64,000 bases of DNA from Micromussa lordhowensis. Lineage: Eukaryota > Cnidaria > Anthozoa > Scleractinia > Lobophylliidae. The notes below the pieces were generated by a model, which was not told where the DNA came from, searched no databases, and saw only the letters and a list, made by a program, of their open reading frames with translations. The translations under genes were made by a program, and so were the position numbers. Of the stretch, positions 1 to 13,659 are shown piece after piece. Location: positions 6,994,046 to 7,058,045 of the forward strand of contig OZ026603.1 of the NCBI GenBank assembly GCA_964020085.1. Direction: 5' to 3'. Numbering within the stretch: position 1 is the stretch's first letter; each line of letters opens with the position of its first letter.

Positions 1-644
1 GGAAATTTTAGTTAAAACATGATGGCATTGGCGCCAGGGTGTTTTTTCTGGCCTTCTTTTTGCAGTAGTTTCCCCTGGTCCCAACTTTGCAGAATTTCAG
101 AAAACGCGCGCTGGGGGTCCCCTTGGCAAATTTGACATAGCTCGGCTTCACGGGCACTTTAAGAGGCGCGGTTTCAAGCAAAATGTTCTGCTAGGTTGGC
201 ACTTCAAGGAAATCCTAGTTAGAACATGTTGGCATTGGCGCCAGGGTGTTTTTTCTGGCCTTCTTTTTGCAGTAGTTTCCCCTGGTCCCAACTTTGCAGA
301 ATTTCAGAAAACGCGCGCTGGGGGTCCCCTTGGCAAATTTGACATACCTCGGCTTCGCGGGCACTTTAAGAGGCGCGGTTTCCAGCAAAATGTTTTGCTA
401 GGTTGGCACTTCAAGGAAATCCTAGTTAGAACATGTTGGCATTGGCGCCAGGGTGTTTTTTCTGGCCTTCTTTTTGCAGTAGTTTCCCCTGGTCCCAACT
501 TTGCAGAATTTCAGAAAACGCGCGCTGGGGGTCCCCTTGGCAAATTTGACATAGCTCGGCTTCACGGGCACTTTAAGAGGCGCGGTTTGCAGCAAAATGT
601 TCTGCTAGGTTGGCACTTTAAGGAAATTTTAGTTAAAACATGAT
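1..644 (+). repeat. Three monomers upstream of the first 14-monomer repeat
   Basis: Three monomers plus a 23-bp partial one. The link variants end in GAACATGTT, GAACATGTT and AAACATGATG, as in the A family that follows. Their order partly resembles the four-monomer spacer at 6441-7284: both have a TTTCCAGC dyad variant and finish with a TTTTAGTTAAAACATG link just before the diagnostic CAAGGCAATC monomer. This may be the tail of an earlier A copy lying mostly outside the window. Confidence 0.7.
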
Positions 645-3542
645 GGCATTGGCGCCAGGGTGTTTTTTCTGGCCTTCTTTTTGCAGTAGTTTCCCCTGGT
701 CCCAACTTTGCAGAATTTCAGAAAACGCGCGCTGGGGGTCCCCTTGGCAAATTTGACATAGCTCGGCTTCACGGGCACTTTAAGAGGCGCGGTTTGCAGC
801 AAAATGTTCTGCTAGGTTGGCACTTCAAGGCAATCCTAGTTAGAACATGATGGCATTGGCGCCAGGGTGTTTTTTCTGGCCTTCTTTTTGCAGTAGTTTC
901 CCCTGGTCCCAACTTTGCAGAATTTCAGGAAACGCGCGCTGGGGGTTCCCTTGGCAAATTTGACATAGCTCGGCTTCACGGGCACTTTAAGAGGCGCGGT
1001 TTGCAGCAAAATGTTTTGCTAGGTTGGCACTTCAAGGAAATCCTAGTTAAAACATGATGGCATTGGCGCCAGGGTGTTTTTTCTGGCCTTCTTTTTGCAG
1101 TAGTTTCCCCTGGTCTCAACTTTGCAGAATTTCAGAAAACGCGCGCTGGGGATCCCCTTGGCAAATTTGACATAGCTCGGCTTCACGGGCACTTTAAGAG
1201 GCGCGGTTTGCAGCAAAATGTTCTGCTAGGTCGGCACTTCAAGGAAATTCTAGTTAGAACATGGTGGCATTGGCGCCAGGGTGTTTTTTCTGGCCTTCTT
1301 TTTGCAGTAGTTTCCCCTGGTCCCAACTTTGCAGAATTTCAGAAAACGCGCGCTGGGGGTCCCCTTGGCAAATTTGACATAGCTCGGCTTCACGGGCACT
1401 TTAAGAGGTGCGGTTTGCAGCAAAATGTTCTGCTAGGTTGGCACTTTAAGGAAATGTTAGTTAGAACATGATGTCATTGGCGCCAGGGTGTTTTTTCTGG
1501 CCTTCTTTTTGCAGTAGTTTCCCCTGGTCCCAACTTTGCAGAATTTCAGAAAACGCGCGCTGGGGGTCCCCTTGGCAAATTTGACATAGCTCGGCTTCAC
1601 GGGCACTTTAAGAGGCGCGGTTTCCAGCAAAATGTTCTGCTAGGTTGGCACTTCAAGGAAATCCTAGTTAGAACATGTTGGCATTGGCGCCAGGGTGTTT
1701 TCTCAGGCCTTCTTTTTGCAGTAGTTTCCCCTGGTCCCAACTTTGCAGAATTTCAGAAAACGCGCGCTGGGGGTCCCCTTGGCAAATTTGACATAGCTCG
1801 GCTTCACGGGCACTTTAAGAGGCGGGGTTTGCAGCAAAATGTTCTGCTAGGTTGGCACTTTAAGGAAATTTGAGTTAAAACATGATGGCATTGGCGCCAG
1901 GGTGTTTTTTCTGGCCTTCTTTTTGCAGTAGTTTCCCCTGGTCCCAACTTTGCAGAATTTCAGAAAACGCGCGCTGGGGGTCCCCTTGGCAAATTTCACA
2001 TAGCTCGGTTTCACGGGCACTTTAAGAGGCGCGGTTTGCAGCAAAATGTTCTGCTAGGTTGGCACTTCAAGGAAATTCTAGTTAAAACATGATGACATTG
2101 GCGCCAGGGTGTTTTTTCTGGCCTTCTTTTTGCAGTAGTTTCCCCTGGTCCCAACTTTGCAGAATTTCAGAAAACGCGCGCTGGGGGTCCCGTTGGCAAA
2201 TTTGACATAGCTCGGCTTCACGGGCACTTTAAGAGGCGCGGTTTGCAGCAAAATATTTTGCTAGGTTGGCACTTCAAGGAAATCCTAGTTAGAACATGAT
2301 GGCATTGGTGCCAGGGTGTTTTTTCTGGCCTTCTTTTTGCAGTAGTTTCCCCTGGTCTCAACTTTGCAGAATTTCAGAAAACGCGCGCTGGGGATCCCCT
2401 TGGCAAATTTGACATAGCTCGGCTTCACGGGCACTTTAAGAGGCGCGGTTTGCAGCAAAATGTTGTGCTAGGTCGGCACTTCAAGGAAATCCTAGTTAAA
2501 ACATGGTGGCATTGGCGCCAGGGTGTTTTTTCTGGCCTTCTTTTTGCAGTAGTTTCCCCTGGTCCCAACTTTGCAGAATTTCAGAAAACGCGCGCTGGGG
2601 GTCCCCTTGGCAAATTTGACATAGCTCGGCTTCACGGGCACTTTAAGAGGCGCGGTTTGCAGCAAAATGTTTTGCTAGGTTGGCACTTCAAGGAAATCCT
2701 AGTTAGAACATGATAGCATTGGCGCCAGGGTGTTTTTTCTGGCCTTCTTTTTGCAGTAGTTTCCCCTGGTCCCAACTTTGCAGAATTTCAGAAAACGCGC
2801 GCTGGGGGTCCCCTTGGCAAATTTGACATAGCTCGGCTTCACGGGCACTTTAAGAGGCGCGGTTTCAAGCAAAATGTTTTGCTAGGTTGGCACTTGAAGG
2901 AAATCCAAGTTAGAACATGTTGGCATTGGCGCCAGGGTGTTTTTTCTGGCCTTCTTTTTGCAGTAGTTTCCCCTGGTCCCAACTTTGCAGAATTTTAGAA
3001 AACGCGCGCTGGGGGTCCCCTTGGCAAATTTGACATAGCTCGGCTTCACGGGCACTTTAAGAGGCGCGGTTTGCAGCAAAATGTTCTGCTAGGTTGGCAC
3101 TTCAAGGAAATTTGAGTTAAAACATGATGGCATTGGCGCCAGGGTGTTCTTTCTGGCCTTCTTTTTGCAGTAGTTTCCCCTGGTCCCAACTTTGCAGAAT
3201 TTCAGAAAACGCGCGCTGGGGGTCCCCTTGGCAAATTTGATATAGCTCGGCTTCACGGGCACTTTAAGAGGCGCGGTTTGCAGCAAAATGTTCTGCTAGG
3301 ATGGCACTTCAAGGAAATCCTAGTTAGAACATGATGGCATTGGCGCCAGGGTGTTTTTTCTGGCCTTCTTTTTGCAGTAGTTTCCCCTGGTCTCAACTTT
3401 GCAGAATTTCAGAAAACGCGCGCTGGGGATCCCCTTGGCAAATTTGACATAGCTCGGCTTCACGGGCACTTTAAGAGGCGCGGTTTGCAGCAAAATGTTC
3501 TGCTAGGTCGGCACTTCAAGGAAATGCTAGTTAGAACATGGT
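645..3542 (+). repeat. Higher-order repeat A, copy 1 (14 monomers, 2898 bp)
   Basis: Shifting by 2898 bp (14 x 207) aligns this block with 3543-6440. Markers shared at that offset include CAAGGCAATC (821 and 3719), GGGGATCCCC monomers, GTTGTGCTAGGTCGG (2462 and 5360), a TTTTAGAAAA site (2993 and 5891) and AATTTGATATAGC (3235 and 6133). I noticed about five substitutions and no indels between the copies, so they are about 99.8% identical. Agreement starts at about 645; the bases before that, around 625-644, differ from their counterparts at 3523-3542. Confidence 0.92.
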
Positions 3543-6440
3543 GGCATTGGCGCCAGGGTGTTTTTTCTGGCCTTCTTTTTGCAGTAGTTTCCCCTGGTCC
3601 CAACTTTGCAGAATTTCAGAAAACGCGCGCTGGGGGTCCCCTTGGCAAATTTGACATAGCTCGGCTTCACGGGCACTTTAAGAGGCGCGGTTTGCAGCAA
3701 AATGTTCTGCTAGGTTGGCACTTCAAGGCAATCCTAGTTAGAACATGATGGCATTGGCGCCAGGGTGTTTTTTCTGGCCTTCTTTTTGCAGTAGTTTCCC
3801 CTGGTCCCAACTTTGCAGAATTTCAGGAAACGCGCGCTGGGGGTTTCCTTGGCAAATTTGACATAGCTCGGCTTCACGGGCACTTTAAGAGGCGCGGTTT
3901 GCAGCAAAATGTTTTGCTAGGTTGGCACTTCAAGGAAATCCTAGTTAAAACATGATGGCATTGGCGCCAGGGTGTTTTTTCTGGCCTTCTTTTTGCAGTA
4001 GTTTCCCCTGGTCTCAACTTTGCAGAATTTCAGAAAACGCGCGCTGGGGATCCCCTTGGCAAATTTGACATAGCTCGGTTTCACGGGCACTTTAAGAGGC
4101 GCGGTTTGCAGCAAAATGTTCTGCTAGGTCGGCACTTCAAGGAAATTCTAGTTAGAACATGGTGGCATTGGCGCCAGGGTGTTTTTTCTGGCCTTCTTTT
4201 TGCAGTAGTTTCCCCTGGTCCCAACTTTGCAGAATTTCAGAAAACGCGCGCTGGGGGTCCCCTTGGCAAATTTGACATAGCTCGGCTTCACGGGCACTTT
4301 AAGAGGTGCGGTTTGCAGCAAAATGTTCTGCTAGGTTGGCACTTTAAGGAAATGTTAGTTAGAACATGATGTCATTGGCGCCAGGGTGTTTTTTCTGGCC
4401 TTCTTTTTGCAGTAGTTTCCCCTGGTCCCAACTTTGCAGAATTTCAGAAAACGCGCGCTGGGGGTCCCCTTGGCAAATTTGACATAGCTCGGCTTCACGG
4501 GCACTTTAAGAGGCGCGGTTTCCAGCAAAATGTTCTGCTAGGTTGGCACTTCAAGGAAATCCTAGTTAGAACATGTTGGCATTGGCGCCAGGGTGTTTTC
4601 TCAGGCCTTCTTTTTGCAGTAGTTTCCCCTGGTCCCAACTTTGCAGAATTTCAGAAAACGCGCGCTGGGGGTCCCCTTGGCAAATTTGACATAGCTCGGC
4701 TTCACGGGCACTTTAAGAGGCGGGGTTTGCAGCAAAATGTTCTGCTAGGTTGGCACTTTAAGGAAATTTGAGTTAAAACATGATGGCATTGGCGCCAGGG
4801 TGTTTTTTCTGGCCTTCTTTATGCAGTAGTTTTCCCTGGTCCCAACTTTGCAGAATTTCAGAAAACGCGCGCTGGGGGTCCCCTTGGCAAATTTCACATA
4901 GCTCGGTTTCACGGGCACTTTAAGAGGCGCGGTTTGCAGCAAAATGTTCTGCTAGGTTGGCACTTCAAGGAAATTCTAGTTAAAACATGATGACATTGGC
5001 GCCAGGGTGTTTTTTCTGGCCTTCTTTTTGCAGTAGTTTCCCCTGGTCCCAACTTTGCAGAATTTCAGAAAACGCGCGCTGGGGGTCCCGTTGGCAAATT
5101 TGACATAGCTCGGCTTCACGGGCACTTTAAGAGGCGCGGTTTGCAGCAAAATATTTTGCTAGGTTGGCACTTCAAGGAAATCCTAGTTAGAACATGATGG
5201 CATTGGTGCCAGGGTGTTTTTTCTGGCCTTCTTTTTGCAGTAGTTTCCCCTGGTCTCAACTTTGCAGAATTTCAGAAAACGCGCGCTGGGGATCCCCTTG
5301 GCAAATTTGACATAGCTCGGCTTCACGGGCACTTTAAGAGGCGCGGTTTGCAGCAAAATGTTGTGCTAGGTCGGCACTTCAAGAAAATCCTAGTTAAAAC
5401 ATGGTGGCATTGGCGCCAGGGTGTTTTTTCTGGCCTTCTTTTTGCAGTAGTTTCCCCTGGTCCCAACTTTGCAGAATTTCAGAAAACGCGCGCTGGGGGT
5501 CCCCTTGGCAAATTTGACATAGCTCGGCTTCACGGGCACTTTAAGAGGCGCGGTTTGCAGCAAAATGTTTTGCTAGGTTGGCACTTCAAGGAAATCCTAG
5601 TTAGAACATGATAGCATTGGCGCCAGGGTGTTTTTTCTGGCCTTCTTTTTGCAGTAGTTTCCCCTGGTCCCAACTTTGCAGAATTTCAGAAAACGCGCGC
5701 TGGGGGTCCCCTTGGCAAATTTGACATAGCTCGGCTTCACGGGCACTTTAAGAGGCGCGGTTTCAAGCAAAATGTTTTGCTAGGTTGGCACTTGAAGGAA
5801 ATCCAAGTTAGAACATGTTGGCATTGGCGCCAGGGTGTTTTTTCTGGCCTTCTTTTTGCAGTAGTTTCCCCTGGTCCCAACTTTGCAGAATTTTAGAAAA
5901 CGCGCGCTGGGGGTCCCCTTGGCAAATTTGACATAGCTCGGCTTCACGGGCACTTTAAGAGGCGCGGTTTGCAGCAAAATGTTCTGCTAGGTTGGCACTT
6001 CAAGGAAATTTGAGTTAAAACATGATGGCATTGGCGCCAGGGTGTTCTTTCTGGCCTTCTTTTTGCAGTAGTTTCCCCTGGTCCCAACTTTGCAGAATTT
6101 CAGAAAACGCGCGCTGGGGGTCCCCTTGGCAAATTTGATATAGCTCGGCTTCACGGGCACTTTAAGAGGCGCGGTTTGCAGCAAAATGTTCTGCTAGGAT
6201 GGCACTTCAAGGAAATCCTAGTTAGAACATGATGGCATTGGCGCCAGGGTGTTTTTTCTGGCCTTCTTTTTGCAGTAGTTTCCCCTGGTCTCAACTTTGC
6301 AGAATTTCAGAAAACGCGCGCTGGGGATCCCCTTGGCAAATTTGACATAGCTCGGCTTCACGGGCACTTTAAGAGGCGCGGTTTGCAGCAAAATGTTCTG
6401 CTAGGTCGGCACTTCAAGGAAATGCTAGTTAGAACATGGT
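3543..6440 (+). repeat. Higher-order repeat A, copy 2 (14 monomers, 2898 bp)
   Basis: This is a near-exact copy of 645-3542. Differences I saw include TTTCCTTGG for TTCCCTTGG near 3843, an A in TTTATGCAG near 4821, GTTTTCCC near 4832 and AAGAAAATCC near 5384. Similarity to the next repeat start fades between about 6562 and 6640, where monomers of another type begin. Confidence 0.92.
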
Positions 6441-7284
6441 GGCATTGGCGCCAGGGTGTTTTTTCTGGCCTTCTTTTTGCAGTAGTTTCCCCTGGTCCCA
6501 ACTTTGCAGAATTTCAGAAAACGCGCGCTGGGGGTCCCCTTGGCAAATTTGACATAACTCGGCTTCACGGGCACTTTAAGAGGCGCGGTTTGCATCAAAA
6601 TGTTCTGCTAGGTTGGCACTTTAAGGAAATTCTAGTTAGAACATGATAACAATGGCGCCAGGGTGTTTTTTCTGGCCTTCTTTTTGCAGTAGTTTCCCCT
6701 GGTCCCAACTTTGCAGAATTTCAGAAAACGCGCGCTGGGGGTCCCCTTGGCAAATTTGACATAGCTCGGCTTCACGGGCACTTTAAGAGGCGCGGTTTCC
6801 AGCAAAATGTTCTGCTAGGTTGGCACTTTAAGGAAATTTAAGTTAGAACATGTTGGCATTGGCGCCAGGGTGTTTTTTCTGGCCTTCTTTTTGCAGTAGT
6901 TTCCCCTGGTCCCAACTTTGCAGAATTTCAGAAAACGCGCGCTGGGGGTCCCCTTGGCAAATTTGACATAGCTCGGCTTCACGGGCACTTTAAGAGGCGC
7001 GGTTTGCAGCAAAATGTTGTGCTAGGTTGGCACTTCAAGGAAATTTTAGTTAAAACATGATGGCATTGGCGCCAGGGTGTTTTTTCTGGCCTTCTTTTTG
7101 CAGTAGTTTCCCCTGGTCCCAACTTTGCAGAATTTCAGAAAACGCGCGCTGGGGGTCCCCTTGGCAAATTTGACATAGCTCGGCTTCACGGGCACTTTAA
7201 GAGGCGCGGTTTGCAGCAAAATGTTCTGCTAGGTTGGCACTTTAAGGAAATTTTAGTTAAAACATGATGGTATTGGCGCCAGCG
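6441..7284 (+). repeat. Four monomers absent from the first joint between A copies
   Basis: Between A2 and A3 the offset changes from 2898 to 3726 bp (18 x 207), so four more monomers lie here than between A1 and A2. Marks include a GCATCAAAATG dyad variant at 6593, a link reading GATAACAATGG at 6645 and GCCAGCGTG at 7278. Either the complete unit has 18 monomers and the first joint lost four, or four were gained here. The partial match to 1-644 slightly favours loss at the first joint. Confidence 0.75.
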
Positions 7285-9590
7285 TGTTTTTTCTGGCCTT
7301 CTTTTTGCAGTAGTTTCCCCTGGTCCCAACTTTGCAGAATTTCAGAAAACGCGCGCTGGGGGTCCCCTTGGCAAATTTGACATAGCTCGGCTTCACGGGC
7401 ACTTTAAGAGGCGCGGTTTGCAGCAAAATGTTCTGCTAGGTTGGCACTTCAAGGCAATCCTAGTTAGAACATGATGGCATTGGCGCCAGGGTGTTTTTTC
7501 TGGCCTTCTTTTTGCAGTAGTTTCCCCTGGTCCCAACTTTGCAGAATTTCAGGAAACGCGCGCTGGGGGTTCCCTTGGCAAATTTGACATAGCTCGGCTT
7601 CACGGGCACTTTAAGAGGCGCGGTTTGCAGCAAAATGTTTTGCTAGGTTGGCACTTCAAGGAAATCCTAGTTAAAACATGATGGCATTGGCGCCAGGGTG
7701 TTTTTTCTGGCCTTCTTTTTGCAGTAGTTTCCCCTGGTCTCAACTTTGCAGAATTTCAGAAAACGCGCGCTGGGGATCCCCTTGGCAAATTTGACATAGC
7801 TCGGCTTCACGGGCACTTTAAGAGGCGCGGTTTGCAGCAAAATGTTCTGCTAGGTCGGCACTTCAAGGAAATCCTAGTAAGAACATGGTGGCATTGGCGC
7901 CAGGGTGTTTTTTCTGGCCTTCTTTTTGCAGTAGTTTCCCCTGGTCCCAACTTTGCAGAATTTCAGAAAACGCGCGCTGGGGGTCCCCTTGGCAAATTTG
8001 ACATAGCTCGGCTTCACGGGCACTTTAAGAGGTGCGGTTTGCAGCAAAATGTTCTGCTAGGTTGGCACTTTAAGGAAATCCTAGTTAGAACATGATGTCA
8101 TTGGCGCCAGGGTGTTTTTTCTGGCCTTCTTTTTGCAGTAGTTTCCCCTGGTCCCAACTTTGCAGAATTTCAGAAAACGCGCGCTGGGGGTCCCCTTGGC
8201 AAATTTGACATAGCTCGGCTTCACGGGCACTTTAAGAGGCGCGGTTTCCAGCAAAATGTTCTGCTAGGTTGGCACTTCAAGGAAATCCTAGTTAGAACAT
8301 GTTGGCATTGGCGCCAGGGTGTTTTTTCTGGCCTTCTTTTTGCAGTAGTTTCCCCTGGTCCCAACTTTGCAGAATTTCAGAAAACGCGCGCTGGGGGTCC
8401 CCTTGGCAAATTTGACATAGCTCGGCTTCACGGGCACTTTAAGAGGCGGGGTTTGCAGCAAAATGTTCTGCTAGGTTGGCACTTTAAGGAAATTTGAGTT
8501 AAAACATGATGGCATTGGCGCCAGGGTGTTTTTTCTGGCCTTCTTTTTGCAGTAGTTTTCCCTGGTCCCAACTTTGCAGAATTTCAGAAAACGCGCGCTG
8601 GGGGTCCCCTTGGCAAATTTCACATAGCTCGGTTTCACGGGCACTTTAAGAGGCGCGGTTTGCAGCAAAATGTTCTGCTAGGTTGGCACTTCAAGGAAAT
8701 CCTAGTTAAAACATGATGACATTGGCGCCAGGGTGTTTTTTCTGGCCTTCTTTTTGCAGTAGTTTCCCCTGGTCCCAACTTTGCAGAATTTCAGAAAACG
8801 CGCGCTGGTGGTCCCGTTGGCAAATTTGACATAGCTCGGCTTCACGGGCACTTTAGGAGGCGCGGTTTGCAGCAAAATATTTTGCTAGGTTGGCACTTCA
8901 AGGAAATCCTAGTTAGAACATGATGGCATTGGCGCCAGGGTGTTTTTTCTGGCCTTCTTTTTGCAGTAGTTTCCCCTGGTCTCAACTTTGCAGAATTTCA
9001 GAAAACGCGCGCTGGGGATCCCCTTGGCAAATTTGACATAGCTCGGCTTCACGGGCACTTTAAGAGGCGCGGTTTGCAGCAAAATGTTGTGCTAGGTCGG
9101 CACTTCAAGGAAATCCTAGTTAAAACATGGTGGCATTGGCGCCAGGGTGTTTTTTCTGGCCTTCTTTTTGCAGTAGTTTCCCCTGGTCCCAACTTTGCAG
9201 AATTTCAGAAAACGCGCGCTGGGGATCCCCTTGGCAAATTTGACATAGCTCGGCTTCACGGGCACTTTAAGAGGCGCGGTTTGCAGCAAAATGTTTTGCT
9301 AGGTTGGCACTTCAAGGAATTCCTAGTTAGAACATGATAGCATTGGCGCCAGGGTGTTTTTTCTGGCCTTCTTTTTGCAGTAGTTTCCCCTGGTCCCAAC
9401 TTTGCAGAATTTCAGAAAACGCGCGCTGGGGGTCCCCTTGGCAAATTTGACATAGCTCGGCTTCACGGGCACTTTAAGAGGCGCGGTTTCAAGCAAAATG
9501 TTTTGCTAGGTTGGCACTTCAAGGAAATCCTAGTTAGAACATGTTGGCATTGGCGCCAGGGTGTTTTTTCTGGCCTTCTTTTTGCAGTAG
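7285..9590 (+). repeat. Higher-order repeat A, copy 3 (about 11 monomers, truncated and diverged)
   Basis: It aligns with A2 at +3726 bp: CAAGGCAATC at 7445, the GGTCGG monomer at 7832 and the GTTGTGC monomer at 9074. It carries more substitutions than separate A1 from A2, for example CCTAGTAAG near 7877, TGTTTTTTCTGG near 8318 where A1 and A2 have TGTTTTCTCAGG, and GGTGGTCCC near 8808. Matching ends around 9590, where the B unit begins. It is therefore the older or earlier separated copy. Confidence 0.85.
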
Positions 9591-12500
9591 TTTCCCCTGG
9601 TCCCAACTTTGCAGAATTTCAGAAAACGCGCGCTGGGGGTCCCTTGGCAAATTTGACATAGCTCGGCTTCACAGGCACTTTAAGAGGCGCGGTTTGCAGC
9701 AAAATGTTCTGCTAGGTTGGCACTTTAAGGAAATGTTAGTTAGGACATGATGGCATTGGCGCCAGGGTGTTTTTTCTGGCCTTCTTTTTGCAGTAGTTTC
9801 CCCTGGTCCCAACTTTGCAGAATTTCAGAAAACGCTCGCTGGGGGTCCCCTTAGCAAATTTGACATAGCTCCGCTTCACGGGCACTTTAAGATACGCGGA
9901 TTGCAGCAAAATGTTCTGCTAGGTTGGCACTTGAAGGAAATCCTAGTTAGGACATGATGGCATTGGGGCCAAAGTGTTTTTTCTGGCCTTCTTTTTGCAG
10001 TAGTTTCCCCTGGTCCCAACTTTGCAGAATTTCAGAAAACGCGCGCTGGGGGTCCCCTTGGCAAACTTGACATAGCTCGGCTTCACGGGCACTTTAAGAG
10101 GCGCGGTTTGCAGCAAAATGTTCTGCTAGGTTGGCACTTGAAGGAAATTCTAGTTAGGACATGATGGCATTGGCGCCAGGGTTTTTTTTGTGGCCTTCTT
10201 TTTGCAGTAGTTTCCCCTGGTCCCAACTTTGCAGAATTTCAGAAAACGCGCGCTGGGGTCCCATTGGCAAATTTGACATAGCTTGGCTTCACAGGCACTT
10301 TAAGAGACGCGGTTTTCAGCAAAATGTTCTGCTAGGTTGGCACTTCAAGGAAATTCTAGTTAGGACATGATGGCATTGGCGCCAGGGAGTTTTTTCTGGC
10401 CTTCTTTTTGCAGTAGTTTCCCCTGGTCCCAACTTTGCAGAATTTCAGAAAACGCGCGCTGGGGGTCCCCTTGGCAAATTTGACATAGCTCGGCTTCACG
10501 GGCACTTTAAGAGGCGCGGTTTGCAGCAAAATGTTCTGCTAGGTTAGCACTTTAAGGAAATCGTAATTAGCACATGATGGCATTGGCTCCAGAGTGTTTT
10601 TTTCTGGCCTTTTTTTTGCAGTAGTTTCCCCTGGTCCCAACTTTGCAGAATTTTAGAAAACGCGCGCTGGGGGTCCCCTTAGCAAATTTGACATAGCTAG
10701 GCTTCACGGGCATTTTAAGAGGCGCGGTTTGCAGTAAAATGTTTTGCTAGGTTGGCACTTTAAGGAAATCTTAGTTAGGACATGGTGGCATTGGCGCCAG
10801 GGTGTTTTTCCTGGCCTTCTTTTTGCAGTAGTTTCCCCTGGTCCCAACTTTGCAGAATTTCAGAAAACGCGCGCTGGGGATCTCCTTGGCAAATTTGACA
10901 TAGCTCGGCTTCACGGGCACTTTAAGAGGCGCGGTTTGCAGCAAAATGTTCTGCTAGGTTGGCACTTCAAGGAAATCCTTGTTAGAACATGATGGCATTG
11001 GGGCCAGGGTGTTTTTTCTGGCCTTCTTTTTGCAGTAGTTTCCCCTGGTCCCAACTTTGCAGAATTTCAGAAAACGCGCGCTGGGGGTCCCCTTGGCAAA
11101 CTTGACATAGCTCGGCTTCACGGGCACTTTAAGAGGCGCGGTTTGCAGCAAAATGTTCTGCTAGGTTGGCACTTGAAGGAAATTCTAGTTAGGACATGAT
11201 GGCATTGGCGCCAGGGTTTTTTTTGGTGGCCTTCTTTTTGCAGTAGTTTCCCCTGGTCCCAACTTTGCAGAATTTCAGAAAACGCGCACTGGGGGTCCCA
11301 TTGGCAAATTTGACATAGCTTGGCTTCACAGGCACTTTAAGAGACGCGGTTTTCAGCAAAATATTCTGCTAGGTTGGCACTTCAAGGAAATTTTAGTTAG
11401 GACATGATGGCATTGGCGCCAGGGTGTTTTTTCTGGCCTTCTTTTTGCAGTAGTTTCCCCTGGTCCCAACTTTGCAGAATTTCAGAAAACGCGCGCTGGG
11501 GGTCCCCTTGGCAAATTTGACATAGCTCGGCTTCACGGGCACTTTAAGAGGCGCGGATTGCAGCAAAATGTTGTGCTAGGTTGGCACTTCAAGAAAATTT
11601 TAGTTCGGACATGATGGCATTGGCGCCAGGGTGTTTCTTCCGGCCTTCTTTTTGCAGTAGTTTCCCCTGGTCCCAACTTTGCAGAATTTCAGAAAACGCG
11701 CGCTGGGGGTCCCCTTGGCAAATTTGACATAGCTCGGCTTCACGGGTACTTTAAGAGGCGCGGTTTGCAGCAAAATGTTTTGCTAGGTTGGCACCTCAAG
11801 AAAATCTTAGTTAGGAGATGATGGCATTGGCGCCAGGGTGTTTTTTCTGGCCTTCTTTTTGCAGTAGTTTCCCCTGGTCCCAACTTTGCAGAATTTCAGA
11901 AAACGCGCGCTGGGGGTCCCCTTGGCAAATTTGACATAGCTCGGTTTCACAAGCACTTTAAGAGGCGCGGTTTGCAGCAAAATGTTTTGCTAGGTTAGCA
12001 CTTCAAGGAAATTGTAATTAGCACATGATGGCATTGGCTGCAGAGTGTTTTTTTCTGGCCTTCTTTTTGCAGTAGTTTCCCCTGGTCCCAACTTTGCAGA
12101 ATTTTAGAAAACGCGCGCTGGGGGTCCCCTTAGCAAATTGGACATAGCTAGGCTTCACGGGCATTTTAAGAGGCGCGGTTTGCAGTAAAATGTTTTGCTA
12201 GGTTGGCACTTTAAGGAAATCCTAGTTAAGACATGATGGCGTTGGCGCCAAAGTGTTTTTTCCGGCCTTCTTTTTGCAGTAGTTTCCCCTGGTCCCAACT
12301 TTGCAGAATTTCAGAAAACGCGCGCTGGGGGTTCCCTTGGCAAATTTGACATAGCTCGGCTTCACGGGCACTTTAAGAGGCGCGGATTGCAGCAAAATGT
12401 TCTGCTAGGTTGGCACTTAAAGGAAATCCTAGTTAAGACATGATGGCATTGGGGCCAGGGTGTTTTTTCTGGCCTTCTTTTTGCAGTAGTTTCCCCTGGT

Positions 12501-13659
12501 CCCAACTTTGCAGAATTTCAGAAAACGCGCGCTGGGGGTCCCCTTGGCAAATTTGACATAGCTCGGCTTCACGGGCACTTTAAGAGGCGCGGTTTGCAGC
12601 AAAATGTTTTGCTAGGTTGGCACTTCAAGGAAATCCTAGTGAGGACATGATGGCATTGGCGTCAGGGTGTTTTTTCTGGCCTTCTTTTTGCAGTAGTTTC
12701 CCCTGGTCCCAACTTTGCCGAATTTCAGAAAACGCGCGCTGGGGGTCCCCTTGGCAAATTTGACATAGCTCGGCTTCACGGGCACTTTAAGAGGCGCGGT
12801 TTGCAGCAAAATGTTCTGCTAGGTTGGCACTTCAAGGAAATCCTAGTTAGGAGATGATGACATTGGCGCCAAGGTGTTTTTTCTGGCCTTCTTTTTGCAG
12901 TAGTTTCCCCTGGTCCCAACTTTGCAGAATTTCAGAAAACGCGCGCTGGGGGTCCCCTTGGCAAAGTTGAAATAGCTTGGCTTCACAGGCACTTTAAGAG
13001 GCGCGGTTTGCAGCAAAATGTTCTGCTAGGTTGGCACTTTAAGGAAATGCTAGTTAGGACATGATAACATTGGCGCCAGGGTGTTTTTTCTGGCCTTCTT
13101 TTTGCAGTAGTTTCCCCTGGTCCCAACTTTGCAGAATTACAGAAAACGCGCGCTGGGGGTCCCCTTGGCAAATTTGACATAGCTCGGCTTCACGGGCACT
13201 TTAAGAGGCGCGGTTTGCAGCAAAATGTTTTGCTAGGTTCGCACTTCGAGGAAATCCTAGTTAGGACATGATGGCATTGGCGCCAGGGGTTTTTTTTTGG
13301 CTTTCTTTTTGCAGTAGTTTCCCCTGGTCCCAACTTTGCAGAATTTCAGAAAACTCGCGCTGGGGCTCCCCTTGGCAAATTTGACATAGCTCGGCTTCAC
13401 GGGCACTTTAAGAGGCGCGGTTTGCAGCAAAAGGTTCTCCTAGGTTGGCACTTTAAGGAAATCCTAGTTAAGACATGATGGCATTGGCGCTAAAGTGTTT
13501 TTTCCGGCCTTCTTTTTGCAGTAGTTTCCCCTGGTCCCAACTTTGCAGAATTTCAGAAAACGCGCGCTGGGGGTCCCCTTGGCAAATTTGACATAGCTCG
13601 GCTTCACGGGCACTTTAAGAGGCGCGGATTGCAGCAAAATGTTCTGCTAGGTTGGCACT

